From positions 248,001 to 312,000 of the forward strand of contig NZ_MEJH01000003.1 in assembly GCF_001953635.1 (NCBI RefSeq): 64,000 nt of DNA, written 5' to 3'. Source of the stretch: Alteromonas abrolhosensis. GTDB lineage: Bacteria; Pseudomonadota; Gammaproteobacteria; Enterobacterales; Alteromonadaceae. Shown piece by piece: positions 43,640 through 53,872 of the stretch. The position numbers and the translations under genes were made by a program. The notes beneath the pieces were generated by a model. That model searched no databases. It saw nothing but the letters and a program-made list of their open reading frames with translations, and was not told the DNA's origin. How positions within the stretch are numbered: position 1 is the stretch's first letter; every line of letters begins with the position of its first letter.

Positions 43640-45208
43640 ATGATAACTTATCCCGATAACGTGACCTGTTTAGCCGACTACATTGAAGGCGTTTTGCAAA
43701 AGTTCTCCGACAGGCCTGCGTATACGGCACTTGGGCAAACTCTTACGTTTGCTGAAATAGACCGTAAGTCATCTGCATTAGCACGCTACTTTGTACACGA
43801 GGCAAAACTCTCACCTGGCACTAAAGTCGCTATACAGCTTCCTAATTTAATTCAAAATCCTATCGTGGTGTATGCGGCGCTGCGCGCTGGCCTTGTAGTG
43901 GTTAACACAAACCCGCTCTATACCGAGCGCGAAATGAAACACCAATTTACTGATAGCGGAGCAAAAGCCTTGGTCATTCTTGGAGATTTGCTTCCCAAGT
44001 TTACAAGTATAAAAGATGACACCAGCATCGAAACCGTTGTCACTACTTCAGCTACAGAACTTCTCGACCCTAGCGCTGCTCCTCAACTCGATGGCACTGT
44101 CTCTTTCACAAAAGCGATTGAGATAGGAGATACCCTTCCTTCATTCGAGCGCCCAACTATTGATTTAGATGATCTTGCCATGCTCCAGTATACCGGAGGT
44201 ACAACAGGCGTATCTAAGGGCGCAGCGTTAAGTAACAAGAATGTGCTGGCTAACTGTATTCAGATGCTTGACCGCATTGGTGAAGGCTTTAAAGATGGTG
44301 AAGAAGTCTTGGTATGCCCGCTCCCGCTTTATCATATATACGCATTCACCGTAGGCATGATGGCACTTTTTGCGAAAGGTACGCATATTATTCTTATTCC
44401 AAATCCTCGTGATATAGACGGTTTTATACAAACGCTTAAACCCCACAAAATTTCAGCATTCATGGGTATCAACACCCTTTTTGTAGGCCTTGGTCGACAC
44501 CCTGAATTTGCAAAACTGGACTTTTCTAAATTGCATCTCACCATGTCTGGTGGCACCGCCCTTACACAAGCTGCAGTTTCCATTTGGCGAGACGTCACTG
44601 GCAACACCATAACTGAAGGATATGGATTATCTGAAACCGCCCCGGTTGTCTCGTTCAATATTCCAGGTAAAGAAGAAATTGGAACCGTGGGTCTTGAACT
44701 TGAAGGCACTGAAGTGGCGTTATTAGATAGTTCTGATAAACCTGTTGCAAATGGTGAATCAGGGCAGATTGCAGTACGTGGCCCACAGGTAATGCTGGGT
44801 TACTGGAACCGAGATGACGAAACAGCCAAAGTGATGACTCCCGACGGCTTCTTTAAAACCGGAGACATTGGAATTCGCACGGAATCTGGCGCTATTAAAA
44901 TTGTAGACCGATTAAAAGACATGATTATTGTCTCTGGGTTTAATGTTTATCCTAACGAGATTGAAGATGTACTTACTTCACACCCAAGCGTGATGGAAGC
45001 AGCGGTGGTGGGTAAACCTGATGAAAAAACCGGTGAACGAGTGTGTGCTTTCATCACGGTTTCAAATGAAGTCTCTACACAGGACGTTGTCGATTTTTGT
45101 AAGCAGCACCTCACCAATTACAAAATACCGAAGTCGATTACGATATTAGAAGAACTTCCAAAATCTACCGTTGGCAAGATTTTGCGCAGAGAGCTTCGTT
45201 CGGCGTAA
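43640..45208 (+). CDS. fadD: Long-chain-fatty-acid-CoA ligase
   Basis: It activates long-chain fatty acids with ATP and CoA for beta-oxidation or lipid synthesis. The 522-residue protein has the P-loop LQYTGGTTGVSKGA, EGYGLSETAPV, the FKTGDIG hinge-side motif, DRLKDMIIVSGFNVYPNEIE and the catalytic lysine in STVGKILRREL near the C-terminus. It is complete, unlike the partial ligase at the window start, and belongs to the FadD group by its NVYPNEIEDV region. It is about 40 residues shorter than E. coli FadD. A terminator follows. Confidence 0.92.
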   Translation: MITYPDNVTCLADYIEGVLQKFSDRPAYTALGQTLTFAEIDRKSSALARYFVHEAKLSPGTKVAIQLPNLIQNPIVVYAALRAGLVVVNTNPLYTEREMKHQFTDSGAKALVILGDLLPKFTSIKDDTSIETVVTTSATELLDPSAAPQLDGTVSFTKAIEIGDTLPSFERPTIDLDDLAMLQYTGGTTGVSKGAALSNKNVLANCIQMLDRIGEGFKDGEEVLVCPLPLYHIYAFTVGMMALFAKGTHIILIPNPRDIDGFIQTLKPHKISAFMGINTLFVGLGRHPEFAKLDFSKLHLTMSGGTALTQAAVSIWRDVTGNTITEGYGLSETAPVVSFNIPGKEEIGTVGLELEGTEVALLDSSDKPVANGESGQIAVRGPQVMLGYWNRDDETAKVMTPDGFFKTGDIGIRTESGAIKIVDRLKDMIIVSGFNVYPNEIEDVLTSHPSVMEAAVVGKPDEKTGERVCAFITVSNEVSTQDVVDFCKQHLTNYKIPKSITILEELPKSTVGKILRRELRSA

Positions 45209-45213
45209 CCACT

Positions 45214-45250
45214 AAGCCGTCGCTAGGGCTCCTTTGGCGACGGCGTTTTA
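45214..45250 (+). terminator. Rho-independent terminator of fadD
   Basis: GCCGTCGC pairs exactly with GCGACGGC across a 13-base loop, followed by GTTTTA. Confidence 0.75.
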
Positions 45251-45354
45251 CGTTAAAAATCAGTTTATTGCTACCAAAGGATGACGGCTAAGAATTGTAA
45301 AAAAGTGCAGCTCTTACTATAACTTAGATAAGTCGCACATATTCTCTTTTTGCC

Positions 45355-46500
45355 ATGATTTCCAAGACACTATTTTTTGACAATTTAGATGCGTTAAAGT
45401 CGGAGAGTGCGGCGCTAAAAGCCTTTTCTCCCTCGCTACTTATTGCGTTTGCGTCAGCGTCCTTTTTTGAACAAGAACAACTCTACACTACCCTTAAAGA
45501 TGTTTGTCCTAATGTGATTGGGTGTAGCACGGCAGGCGAGATATCTGGGACAAGAGTTCTTGAATCTTGTATTTCCATTTGTGCGATCCGCTTCGAATCT
45601 AACGCTCAGGTGAAGGTGTACGAAACACACCTTGCCGATATGCAGCACTCCAACGGTGCAGGCGCTGCGCTGCTACGCAAAATCGAAAAAAACGGCCTGA
45701 AAGGCATATACTTACTTGCCCCGGGCATCGACATTAATGGCTCAGCCCTCATTGAAGGGTTAACCGAGAACTTACCTGAAGGCGTAAGTATTAGCGGAGG
45801 GCTTGCGGGTGACAATGGTTCGTTCGAGCAAACTTTCGTTATGCACAACCACGGAGTAAGTACCAGAAGCGTTGTGGCAGTCGCATTTTATGGAGACCAG
45901 CTTTCATTCGAATATAGTGCTCATGGCGGTTGGCGTTCTTTTGGCCCCGCCAGAAGTGTGAGCTCCGCTAAGGCGAATGAACTGTTCGCATTAGACAATA
46001 AACCAGCCTTGGATATCTATAAAAACTATTTGGGTGAATACGCCAAGGACTTGCCTGCTAGCGGGCTTCTATTTCCTTTCGAAGTGCTTAACGAGGCCGG
46101 TACTCCTACTGGAATTATAAGAACTATTCTGGGCATTGACGAAGAAGCAAAAAGCTTAATATTGGCGGGCGAAGTTAATGAAAACCAATATTTGCGTTTG
46201 ATGCACGCGTCAACAGACGACCTTATAAGCGGTGCACTTGAGGCTATTTCTCCCCTCTCAAAAACCATCAAGTCGGGTGAATCTCAATCGTTGGCACTTG
46301 TTACTAGCTGCGTAGGACGCAAGCTGGTCATGGGCGACCGAGTCGAAGAAGAGATTGAGGAAATCGGTCGCAGATTGCCTAAGAATACCAGTATTGCTGG
46401 CTTTTACTCCTACGGCGAAGTTAGCCCATCGTCCAACACCTCTCACTGTGAATTACACAATCAAACACTCACTATTATGTTGTTAAGGGAAAAACCTTGA
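45355..46500 (+). CDS. FIST domain sensor protein
   Basis: The 381-residue soluble protein has FIST_N (about residues 20-215; GCSTAGEIS, SISGGLAGDN) and FIST_C (about 220-370; LVTSCVGRKLVMGDRVEEEI, TSIAGFYSYGEVSP) domains. FIST domains are predicted small-ligand, probably amino-acid, sensors found with histidine kinases, chemoreceptors and GGDEF proteins. There is no signal peptide or membrane segment, so it senses in the cytoplasm. Its stop overlaps the start of a hybrid kinase by four bases, so it very likely acts on that kinase. This is the first gene of a three-gene operon. Confidence 0.9.
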   Translation: MISKTLFFDNLDALKSESAALKAFSPSLLIAFASASFFEQEQLYTTLKDVCPNVIGCSTAGEISGTRVLESCISICAIRFESNAQVKVYETHLADMQHSNGAGAALLRKIEKNGLKGIYLLAPGIDINGSALIEGLTENLPEGVSISGGLAGDNGSFEQTFVMHNHGVSTRSVVAVAFYGDQLSFEYSAHGGWRSFGPARSVSSAKANELFALDNKPALDIYKNYLGEYAKDLPASGLLFPFEVLNEAGTPTGIIRTILGIDEEAKSLILAGEVNENQYLRLMHASTDDLISGALEAISPLSKTIKSGESQSLALVTSCVGRKLVMGDRVEEEIEEIGRRLPKNTSIAGFYSYGEVSPSSNTSHCELHNQTLTIMLLREKP

Positions 46501-49500
46501 ATTTGTTGTTAGAGCGACAGCTAAGACGGGCATTTAATGTTGACGACAAACTGCCCATAGAGCTTTGGCTTGAAAGCCTTACTTCAGAGAAACAAAGCTC
46601 GAACAACTTAAGTGATACAAACATTAAGCAGGGCTTAGCAAAGCTTATACCTCGTATCGAAGAAGCGTACGCCTTCCATGAAAGAGACATTAAACTCAGA
46701 GATAGAAGCTTACAGATAAGCTCCGAAGAGCTCATTGAAGTAAACAAAAGGATTCGTCAGGAATACAACGACCAGCAGAAGGTTGTTGAAACCCTAAGGC
46801 TAGCAGTCAATCAGTTGCTCAATGAAAGAAATAAGCCGCTTATCGACGAAGAGTTCACTAACCTCTCCGATTTGTCGTCTTTAATGTTTGAGCTGATTAG
46901 CGAGCAGAAAGAAGCAAATAATGAGCTAATCCTGCAACGCAGGGCAATGGATAAGCATGGGATAGTGGCTACGATCGATCTGAAGGGAACATTGCTGACC
47001 GCGAACGACAAGTGCTGCCAACTGTCTGGCTATTCTCGCGATGAGCTTATCGGAAATAATACGTCCATTTTCCGCGTAGACAATATCTCTATTGAGGAAC
47101 AAATCGAAATAGTAAGGTCGCTTGTTAAAGGAGAGATTTGGCAAGGTGAGCTTAATAGTTACACAAAAATCAATATGCCATGGACCGTATTCGCCACTGT
47201 GGTGCCCGTCGTTGAATTTGATAAACGGGTAAACAGGCTTGTCGTTATTTGTACCGATATTTCTGAGCAAAAGCGTTTAGCCAGAAAACTCAAAGACGAC
47301 CGCGCTTTCCATCAAAGTATTACAGACAGTATTGGCGAAGGCGTATATGCCGTGGATGGGAAAGGCAAAACACAGTTTCTTAACCCAGCTGCATCCAAGT
47401 TGTTAGGCTGGACGCTTGAGGAGTTGGAAGGCAGACGCTTTCACGATACGGTCCACTATCAAAAAGGAGATGGCACTCTTCTTCCAAGAGAGCAATGCCC
47501 TGTCAATCTCACCATCAGGAGCGGACAGTCATACACATCGTACGAAGATTTCTTCACTAATAAGCGCGGACGCCTGTTTCCCATATCAATAGTTGCCGTG
47601 CCCTTACTCGATAAGCATGGAACCCCAGATGGGCATGTTGGTGTATTCAACGATATAAGTGGCCAAAAAGCCGTTGAGCAAAAGCTCCATAAAGCCTATG
47701 ACGAAGCTCAAAGTGCTAACAAGGCTAAAAGTGACTTCCTAGCCACAATGAGTCACGAAATTAGAACGCCGATGAACGCCATTATCGGCCTTACTCACTT
47801 AGCTCTCGAATCTAAAGACAATGAGCAGCGCCAGCAGTACTTAGAGAAAGTTCAGCGCAGCTCAACAGCGCTTTTGGACTTGATAAACAGTATTCTCGAC
47901 TTTTCCAAAGTAGAAGCTAACAAAATAGACATTGTCGATGAACCGTTCACACTAACAAAAACCATCGACAAGCTTGCACAAGTGTTTCAGGTCAAAGCGC
48001 AGCAGAAGCAACTTCAGCTTCTGTTCGATATTCGTTGCAATACCAACACCGAATGTCACGGCGACAGTGAGAAGATTTACCAGGTACTGCTTAACCTTTT
48101 AAGTAATGCCATTAAATTTACCGCCACTGGACACGTTATTCTATTAATTGAAAAGCACAATAATCAACTAATGTTCAGCGTGTCCGACACCGGCATGGGA
48201 ATTAATGACGAGGTAAAATCGAAGCTATTTAAGGCCTTTGTTCAAGCAGATGCCTCAATTTCCAGAGAATATGGCGGTACGGGCCTGGGGCTCGCCATCT
48301 GCAAGCGGCTGGTCGAACTCATGGGTGGCGAATTAACACTTGAAAGTAAGGTAGGAGAAGGAAGTTGCTTTTCATTTTCATTGCCTGTTTGTGCAGATGA
48401 GGAGCAAGGAACAAACGCAACACTACCCGTATCAGTCCCTGAAAAAGTGCTGTGTATTCAAACACACGAAAGCGTCCGTGAAGGGTGTGAAATTCTTGCC
48501 TCGACATTGAACCGATACAATATCCATTGCCAGATAGTCGACCAAGCGGAGGGTCTATTACCGACCAAGTCTACTCAAACCATTGTATTTTTGCCACACG
48601 ATGAGCAAAGCTGGAACAGCTTTATCAAACACCTACAATTTGGTGAATACAAGGCGCTGAATTTTAATATTTTGATCAGCCCCTTTAATAAGCAAGACGT
48701 ACAAAAAAGAATGGGAAGCTTACTTCCATCTAACACTAGTATCATTGAACTACCGTTTACCGATACCGAGCTCATTTCTGCGCTATCTCCTCACAAATTA
48801 TTATTGAGAAAGCGAACCACTGAAGGACTTGAAAGCAAAAAATGGCGAACAAGGCGTCTTCTAAACAAACAAGTGCTTGTAGTAGACGACGATCCTATCA
48901 GTGTGGAAATAAGTCAACAGATACTGTCTGACCTGGGTATGAACGTAGTAACCGCCTCGTCCGGTGAACAGGCCCTTTCCTTGTGTGAGGTAACGAGATT
49001 TGACGCCATACTCCTAGATTGCTACTTACTAGGCATATCGGGCTATGAAGTCGCCGAACAACTCACACAAAGAGACGGGTGGTTTACGCCAATTATTGCA
49101 TTGAGTGCCGACGAATCACCGGAGGCTTCAGAAAAGGCGCTTATCGCAGGGATGTGCCAACACTTAGTAAAGCCCGCTACTGCTGATGAAATCATTCATA
49201 CTATCGACAGCCATATTCATTCCGGCTACGTAGAAATAAATCCTACCAATGCAATGGATGAATTTGTTTCGTCTATGCTTACATTTTACAAAACTTACAG
49301 CCAACGTAGCGTTATGTCTGAGTTACTTGATATTTTCCATGCCCAAGACAATTCCTCTCAACTGTTAGGTACGTTGCTTAAAGACGCCCAGCTAATTGGT
49401 GCTACAACACTTGAGCAAAGTTTACTCCCGCTTATTGAAACGCGGGAAAGACCTGAAGCCGTTAACGCTAAGCAGGTTACTCAATTATCTTATCAGTTAG

Positions 49501-49793
49501 ACGCAACGCTGCGCTTAATTGCTCACAGTATTGATAAGAGTAGCGCTGCCACTGACCAAAGCGATTACAAGCTAGATACAGAAACACTGCTATCGAGGTT
49601 ACGTAACGTAGAAGATGCACTTAAAGCTTATGATGCTAAAGCTGTTGAATACATAAATTCATTAGCAGCTAACTACAGCGAGTCTTTATACGCGCATAAA
49701 ATTAACCGACTAAAACAGCTTGCGACTGTTTATGATTTCGAGAGTGCTCAAGAGGTTATTACGCAACTTATAGGCGATATCACCGATGAATAA
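46497..49793 (+). CDS. Soluble PAS hybrid histidine kinase with degenerate Hpt
   Basis: The 1098-residue cytoplasmic kinase has no membrane segment. In order: an N-terminal coiled coil (about 40-140), PAS (about 145-255, [12 protein letters not shown]), PAS with PAC (about 268-390, [14 protein letters not shown]), HisKA with [15 protein letters not shown] (phospho-His near 420), HATPase ([26 protein letters not shown]), and a receiver at about 792-910 with [13 protein letters not shown] and the acceptor Asp in ILLDCYLLG. After this comes a helical C-terminal region resembling an Hpt domain in which the phospho-His position is lost ([13 protein letters not shown] where an HTLKGxAxxIGA motif would lie). 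Four-base and eight-base overlaps link it to the FIST gene before and the HD-GYP regulator after. Confidence 0.92.
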   Translation: MNLLLERQLRRAFNVDDKLPIELWLESLTSEKQSSNNLSDTNIKQGLAKLIPRIEEAYAFHERDIKLRDRSLQISSEELIEVNKRIRQEYNDQQKVVETLRLAVNQLLNERNKPLIDEEFTNLSDLSSLMFELISEQKEANNELILQRRAMDKHGIVATIDLKGTLLTANDKCCQLSGYSRDELIGNNTSIFRVDNISIEEQIEIVRSLVKGEIWQGELNSYTKINMPWTVFATVVPVVEFDKRVNRLVVICTDISEQKRLARKLKDDRAFHQSITDSIGEGVYAVDGKGKTQFLNPAASKLLGWTLEELEGRRFHDTVHYQKGDGTLLPREQCPVNLTIRSGQSYTSYEDFFTNKRGRLFPISIVAVPLLDKHGTPDGHVGVFNDISGQKAVEQKLHKAYDEAQSANKAKSDFLATMSHEIRTPMNAIIGLTHLALESKDNEQRQQYLEKVQRSSTALLDLINSILDFSKVEANKIDIVDEPFTLTKTIDKLAQVFQVKAQQKQLQLLFDIRCNTNTECHGDSEKIYQVLLNLLSNAIKFTATGHVILLIEKHNNQLMFSVSDTGMGINDEVKSKLFKAFVQADASISREYGGTGLGLAICKRLVELMGGELTLESKVGEGSCFSFSLPVCADEEQGTNATLPVSVPEKVLCIQTHESVREGCEILASTLNRYNIHCQIVDQAEGLLPTKSTQTIVFLPHDEQSWNSFIKHLQFGEYKALNFNILISPFNKQDVQKRMGSLLPSNTSIIELPFTDTELISALSPHKLLLRKRTTEGLESKKWRTRRLLNKQVLVVDDDPISVEISQQILSDLGMNVVTASSGEQALSLCEVTRFDAILLDCYLLGISGYEVAEQLTQRDGWFTPIIALSADESPEASEKALIAGMCQHLVKPATADEIIHTIDSHIHSGYVEINPTNAMDEFVSSMLTFYKTYSQRSVMSELLDIFHAQDNSSQLLGTLLKDAQLIGATTLEQSLLPLIETRERPEAVNAKQVTQLSYQLDATLRLIAHSIDKSSAATDQSDYKLDTETLLSRLRNVEDALKAYDAKAVEYINSLAANYSESLYAHKINRLKQLATVYDFESAQEVITQLIGDITDE

Positions 49794-50886
49794 TCATCAT
49801 AGTAAAGAACACAGATTCAGCATATTGGTTGTTGATGATGAACCGGCAAATATTGACATACTGCTGGGAATATTAGCCCCTTATTACGATGTTAAAGTTG
49901 CTTCTTCAGGGGCGATAGCATTAAAAATTACCCAACAGTTCATTCCCGACTTAATTCTACTCGATATTATGATGCCAGGTATAGACGGGTTTGAAGTGTG
50001 CAAAAAACTTAAAACTGATGAAGCGCTCAGCCGAATTCCCATTATCTTCGTTACTGCGCTGACACAGGGAGAAGATGAGGAAAAAGGATTTAAGCTGGGA
50101 GCGGTTGATTATATTACTAAGCCCGTTTCACCGAGTATTACTCTAGCTCGCGTCAAAACCCACCTCAGTTTGGCCAATCAGATGCGAGTAACAGAAAACC
50201 TTGTAGCGGCGCGCACCGAAGAGTTAAGCAGAAGCCAACAAAGTGCCATCAGCATGTTAGCTGCCGCAGGTCACTACAATGATACTGATACAGGCCACCA
50301 CGTTTGGCGTATGGCTGCTTACAGTCAATGTCTGGCCCTCGCCTATGGGTGGTCTTACGAAAAAGCATATTTGCTTGCTCAAGCTGCGCCCATGCACGAC
50401 ACAGGAAAAATAGGTATTGCCGACGCAATCCTGAAGGCGCCACGTCGTTTAACCTTAAGTGAAATGGAAATTATGCGCTCCCACGCAGAAATAGGACACC
50501 GGATTCTGTCTCAAAGCGATACGCCGCTGTTTAACCTTGCCGCTGAAATTGCGCTATGTCATCACGAAAAGTGGGATGGCTCTGGCTATCCTAATGGCTT
50601 GAAAGGCGAAGCCATTCCCGAAAGTGCTCGAATAGTGTCTATCGCAGATGTTTTCGATGCCCTCACCATGAAGAGACCTTATAAAAAAGCGTGGGAAGAC
50701 GATGATGCCTTTGATCACCTGAAACGAGGCGCTGGCGTGCATTTCGACCCCACCATGGTCGACTGCTTTCTATCGATAAAGGAAGAGATATTAAAAACTA
50801 AACGCTACTGGAACCAGCTAGAAGCAGAAGGAAAAATGGCGTCAATGTCTGACCTTTTACCCCAGGTACTTTTCCCTACCGCATAA
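49786..50886 (+). CDS. Response regulator with HD-GYP c-di-GMP phosphodiesterase domain
   Basis: This RpfG-like regulator of 366 residues has a receiver domain (SILVVDDEPANID, acceptor Asp in LILLDIMMPGIDG) and an HD-GYP domain at about 165-350 with the metal and catalytic motifs MHDTGKIGIADAIL and HHEKWDGSGYPNGLKGE. The GYP is read as SGYP. Such proteins degrade cyclic di-GMP and so favour motility over biofilm. It overlaps the hybrid kinase gene by eight bases and is its obvious partner, so FIST input would be turned into a c-di-GMP change (inference). A terminator follows. Confidence 0.93.
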   Translation: MNNHHSKEHRFSILVVDDEPANIDILLGILAPYYDVKVASSGAIALKITQQFIPDLILLDIMMPGIDGFEVCKKLKTDEALSRIPIIFVTALTQGEDEEKGFKLGAVDYITKPVSPSITLARVKTHLSLANQMRVTENLVAARTEELSRSQQSAISMLAAAGHYNDTDTGHHVWRMAAYSQCLALAYGWSYEKAYLLAQAAPMHDTGKIGIADAILKAPRRLTLSEMEIMRSHAEIGHRILSQSDTPLFNLAAEIALCHHEKWDGSGYPNGLKGEAIPESARIVSIADVFDALTMKRPYKKAWEDDDAFDHLKRGAGVHFDPTMVDCFLSIKEEILKTKRYWNQLEAEGKMASMSDLLPQVLFPTA

Positions 50887-50916
50887 AAAAGGGTCGAATA
50901 TTATTCGACCCTTTTA
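50885..50916 (+). terminator. Terminator of the FIST-kinase-HD-GYP operon
   Basis: AAAAGGGTCGAATA and TTATTCGACCCTTTT form a near-perfect hairpin directly after the stop. It also faces the convergent TPR gene, for which it has T-rich sequence on the minus strand. Confidence 0.85.
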
Positions 50917-50943
50917 AATGGAGTATTAACGAAAGTACGGTAC

Positions 50944-52293
50944 TTAACTCGTACCTAACTCAGCTGCAATGGCGTCTGCCTGACGTTTTTCGCCCTGCAC
51001 AAACTGCTTCCACTGCTGTGCCATAGCACGACTTTTCTGATGCTTTTCTGCTTCAGCTAGCTGATTAAGCGCAAGGGCATATTGCTTCTTGTTGTAAAGT
51101 GCCATGCCTTTAATCAGGTAAACCAAACCAGGGTTTCTCAAATCGCCCTTTTCAACCGCACGGTCTGCCGCAGCAATTGCCTCGTCAAAGCGCTCTTCAT
51201 TAAGAAGAATTTGCGCTAACTGTGCATCTAACTCACCGTCTTCAGACAGTTCAGCCGCTTGCATCATAACGGGAATGGCTTTGTCTTGCTCTTTAGCAAG
51301 TGACCAGCTTTGGCCTAAGAACTTAAGGTTGCGCAAGTTTTTCTCTAGCACGCCGTCGTTCATCGCCTGCTCCATCAACTTAGCACCTTTGTAAGGTACG
51401 CGATGATAGTAATAAAGCTGCGCCATGTTAAACACATCAGCGGATGTATTAACGAACCCTCGCTGATAGGCGGTTTCCATAATAGCCAACTGCTTGCGCT
51501 CTTCGCCTAGCTCACCGTACATACCCGCTAGCTGGATCCAATACTTAGGCTCGTCAAACAGCTTCACCATTTTAACCAGAACGTCTTTAACCTTCTCAGG
51601 CTGCTTGAGTTCATAGAAAATAGCACGCTGAAGTATTAACCAGCCTTCGTCAGGGATCATGCCTTCCGCTTCGTGATCGGCAACGGCTTCTGAAATCCAC
51701 GTTGAGGCTTGCTCGTACTGCTTATTCTGGTAGTACGCTTGGGCTTTGATGACTTTGTTTTTCACCGGCACAGGGCCAGCATTAAGACTTTCCCAACGTT
51801 CCAAATAAGTGATGGTGTCGTCGTAATTACCCTGCATAAGGTTAAGCTGCGCTAAACTGAAAAGTGTAGTCATTTCGAACTTTTCAGGAATAGGCTGTTG
51901 CTCTACCACTTTCGCGAACGATTCCAACGCCTTTGCATAGTCTTCGTTGTTGTAATAAATGAAACCGAAAAAGTTGTACATCATGGCTTTTTCGTAAGCG
52001 TTCATAGAGTGAGACTTATCTTCCACTTCTTTCAAAATGGAAATAGCTTCTTCTACATCGCCAGCTTCATCTGCTGCCGTTTGTGCACGGGCTAGTTGCT
52101 CGTAGACTTTGCCGCGAAGCGTTGGTACCCGACGGGTTTGCTTATCGCTAGCTTTTATCTCTTGTCCATCTTGCTGCTCAGCCTCTTGCGCTATTGCGTT
52201 AGAAACAATGAACATAGTAGGTACAGATACCGTGGCCGATGCAAATGCAAACGCCAGTGCACTAAGCAATGTATTCGTCTGTTTTCTCATCAT
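50944..52293 (-). CDS. TPR protein of the TonB2/TtpC cluster
   Basis: The 449-residue secreted protein carries a signal peptide ending near AIAQEA and a long array of TPR-like helical repeats (for example MYNFFGFIYYNNEDYAKAL, LAQLNLMQGNYDDTITYLE). It is probably periplasmic. It is the last gene of a tightly packed operon (six bases after tonB) that energises an outer-membrane receptor. TPR genes in this place are usual in the TtpC-TonB2 clusters of Vibrio, Shewanella and relatives. A role in assembling or stabilising the periplasmic complex is inference. Confidence 0.85.
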   Translation of the reverse strand: MMRKQTNTLLSALAFAFASATVSVPTMFIVSNAIAQEAEQQDGQEIKASDKQTRRVPTLRGKVYEQLARAQTAADEAGDVEEAISILKEVEDKSHSMNAYEKAMMYNFFGFIYYNNEDYAKALESFAKVVEQQPIPEKFEMTTLFSLAQLNLMQGNYDDTITYLERWESLNAGPVPVKNKVIKAQAYYQNKQYEQASTWISEAVADHEAEGMIPDEGWLILQRAIFYELKQPEKVKDVLVKMVKLFDEPKYWIQLAGMYGELGEERKQLAIMETAYQRGFVNTSADVFNMAQLYYYHRVPYKGAKLMEQAMNDGVLEKNLRNLKFLGQSWSLAKEQDKAIPVMMQAAELSEDGELDAQLAQILLNEERFDEAIAAADRAVEKGDLRNPGLVYLIKGMALYNKKQYALALNQLAEAEKHQKSRAMAQQWKQFVQGEKRQADAIAAELGTS

Positions 52294-52299
52294 GATCTG

Positions 52300-52908
52300 T
52301 TACCCGTCTATTTGGAACGAAATACGGTTTTGTACACCAGACACTTCTGTTGCTTCGCCATTTACTACCCGAGGCTTATATTTGAACTTCATTGCCGCAT
52401 CAATCGCCGCTTGTTCAAAAATACCTGAAGGGTTAGCTTCAACAACAATTGGGTCGCGTACTGCGCCTTGCTTAGTTACTGTAAATTCAACAATAACGAA
52501 ACCTTCAATACCCCGTTGAAGTGCACGTCGTGGATATACTGGCGCAACCTTAACGATAGGAAGATATTCACCGTCACCGGATTCAAGGGCCAGCCCGCCT
52601 TCTAGCGAGATGTCGTCTCCGACTTCAGCACCAAAGTCCATCGACGTTCCTTCTGCATCTGGAGAAGGTGAGTCCATTTGAGGCTGCTCCATTTGCGGTG
52701 GCGGCTCTTCAGGCTTAGGTGGCTTCTTCGGCTTACGATCTTTTTTCTCAACCTGTTCATCCTGCTTAACCCTTACGAAGTCAAGCACGCTTCCCTTAGG
52801 CGGCTCAGTTAGTGCGCTGCCACCCATCTTGATAAGCGATTGCATCAAGAAGAACAGGCCTAAGGTGATCGCAAGGGAAATAACAAATGCGATTAAATAT
52901 CGTGGCAT
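52300..52908 (-). CDS. tonB: Energy transducer TonB (TonB2 type)
   Basis: TonB carries the proton-motive-force signal from ExbB/ExbD to outer-membrane receptors. The 202-residue protein has one N-terminal membrane anchor (residues about 5-25), a Pro/Lys/Glu-rich spanner that is short for TonB (KKPPKPEEPPPQMEQPQ, residues about 60-77), and the C-terminal beta domain with PVYPRRALQRGIEGFVIVEF and KYKPRVVNGEA. A short spanner is typical of TonB2, which relies on TtpC. It lies three bases after exbD. Confidence 0.94.
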   Translation of the reverse strand: MPRYLIAFVISLAITLGLFFLMQSLIKMGGSALTEPPKGSVLDFVRVKQDEQVEKKDRKPKKPPKPEEPPPQMEQPQMDSPSPDAEGTSMDFGAEVGDDISLEGGLALESGDGEYLPIVKVAPVYPRRALQRGIEGFVIVEFTVTKQGAVRDPIVVEANPSGIFEQAAIDAAMKFKYKPRVVNGEATEVSGVQNRISFQIDG

Positions 52909-52911
52909 GAT

Positions 52912-53319
52912 TTATTGCTCTTGGGCTGCAATCGAAACATCGTAAACGCCAGCGGCTCGCGACGCGTCCATAACCTTAATCAGTGTTTCTGTCGTGGCCT
53001 TTTTGTCAGCCTGAATTACGACAGAACCCTGTGGGTTTTCTGCGCGAAGACGCTCAATGTTCGCTTGTACTGCGCGAACGTCGATACGGCGTTTGTTAAT
53101 CCAAATTTCGCCTTTATCTGAAATAGCGATAAGGATATTAGCGCGGTCCTTTTTCACAGCAGTTGCTGCTTCAGGTCGGTTAACATCGATACCCGCTTCT
53201 TTCACAAATGACGCAGTCACAATGAAGAAGATCAACATGATAAATACAACGTCCAGCATGGGCGTCATGTCGATGGCTGCTTCTTCTTCATCGACTAAGT
53301 TTTGAAAGTGCTGCTTCAT
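52912..53319 (-). CDS. exbD: Biopolymer transport protein ExbD
   Basis: ExbD is the single-span subunit of the Ton motor, with the proton-handling aspartate in its membrane helix. The 135-residue protein has IDMTPMLDVVFIMLIFFIVT (the conserved Asp at LDV), then a periplasmic domain with VVIQADKKATTETLIKVMD. It follows exbB by 32 bases and precedes tonB by three bases. Confidence 0.95.
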   Translation of the reverse strand: MKQHFQNLVDEEEAAIDMTPMLDVVFIMLIFFIVTASFVKEAGIDVNRPEAATAVKKDRANILIAISDKGEIWINKRRIDVRAVQANIERLRAENPQGSVVIQADKKATTETLIKVMDASRAAGVYDVSIAAQEQ

Positions 53320-53351
53320 AATAAATACCTTACCTTAACGCTTAGCTAGCA

Positions 53352-53870
53352 TTAACGTTGAATAATCAATGCATCCTCAAGATGCGTGCGTTCTGATTTC
53401 ACCATACGAGTTAACCAGGTAGCGGCGAATACGCCTGAAAGTGCGCCAACCATGCCCGCCATTGTGGGGATAGTGGCTTTCGATACACCTGAGGCCATTG
53501 AACGAGCATTACCTGAGCCCGCAATCGCCATTACATCGAACACTTCAATCATACCGGTAACCGTTCCCATCAAGCCTAGCAGCGGACAAAGCGCAACCAG
53601 TGACTGGATAATTGGGATGCTGCCGTTTAGGCGCATGGTTAACTGTGAAATTGTTTTCTGACGAACCTGCTCTGCGAACCAAGAAGAGCGATCGGCACGT
53701 GCTGTCCACATTGCTATCGCTTCTTTCTTGGCTTGCTTGTGCCAAACCATCAGATACATCGCACGCTCGAGGATCAAAAGCCACATAACGAATATCAGCA
53801 GACCGATGACCAGGAGAACCTGGCCACCTGTTTCTGTGAAATCGCGAATTGCTTCTAGAAACTCGATCAT
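53352..53870 (-). CDS. exbB: MotA/TolQ/ExbB proton-channel protein, short ExbB2
   Basis: The 172-residue protein has three membrane helices: GGQVLLVIGLLIFVMWLLI near the start, then PIIQSLVALCPLLGLMGTVT and GALSGVFAATWLTR. It shows the MotA/TolQ/ExbB signature LLGLMGTVTGMI. This is the short channel subunit of the Ton motor. It starts two bases after the ttpC stop. Together with TtpC it makes two ExbB-like proteins in one operon, as in the Vibrio TonB2 system. Confidence 0.93.
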   Translation of the reverse strand: MIEFLEAIRDFTETGGQVLLVIGLLIFVMWLLILERAMYLMVWHKQAKKEAIAMWTARADRSSWFAEQVRQKTISQLTMRLNGSIPIIQSLVALCPLLGLMGTVTGMIEVFDVMAIAGSGNARSMASGVSKATIPTMAGMVGALSGVFAATWLTRMVKSERTHLEDALIIQR

Positions 53871-53872
53871 GA

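Noticed and set aside
52109-52519. Plus-strand open frame across the TPR/tonB junction
   Set aside because: Covers two strongly supported minus-strand genes and has no family signature.
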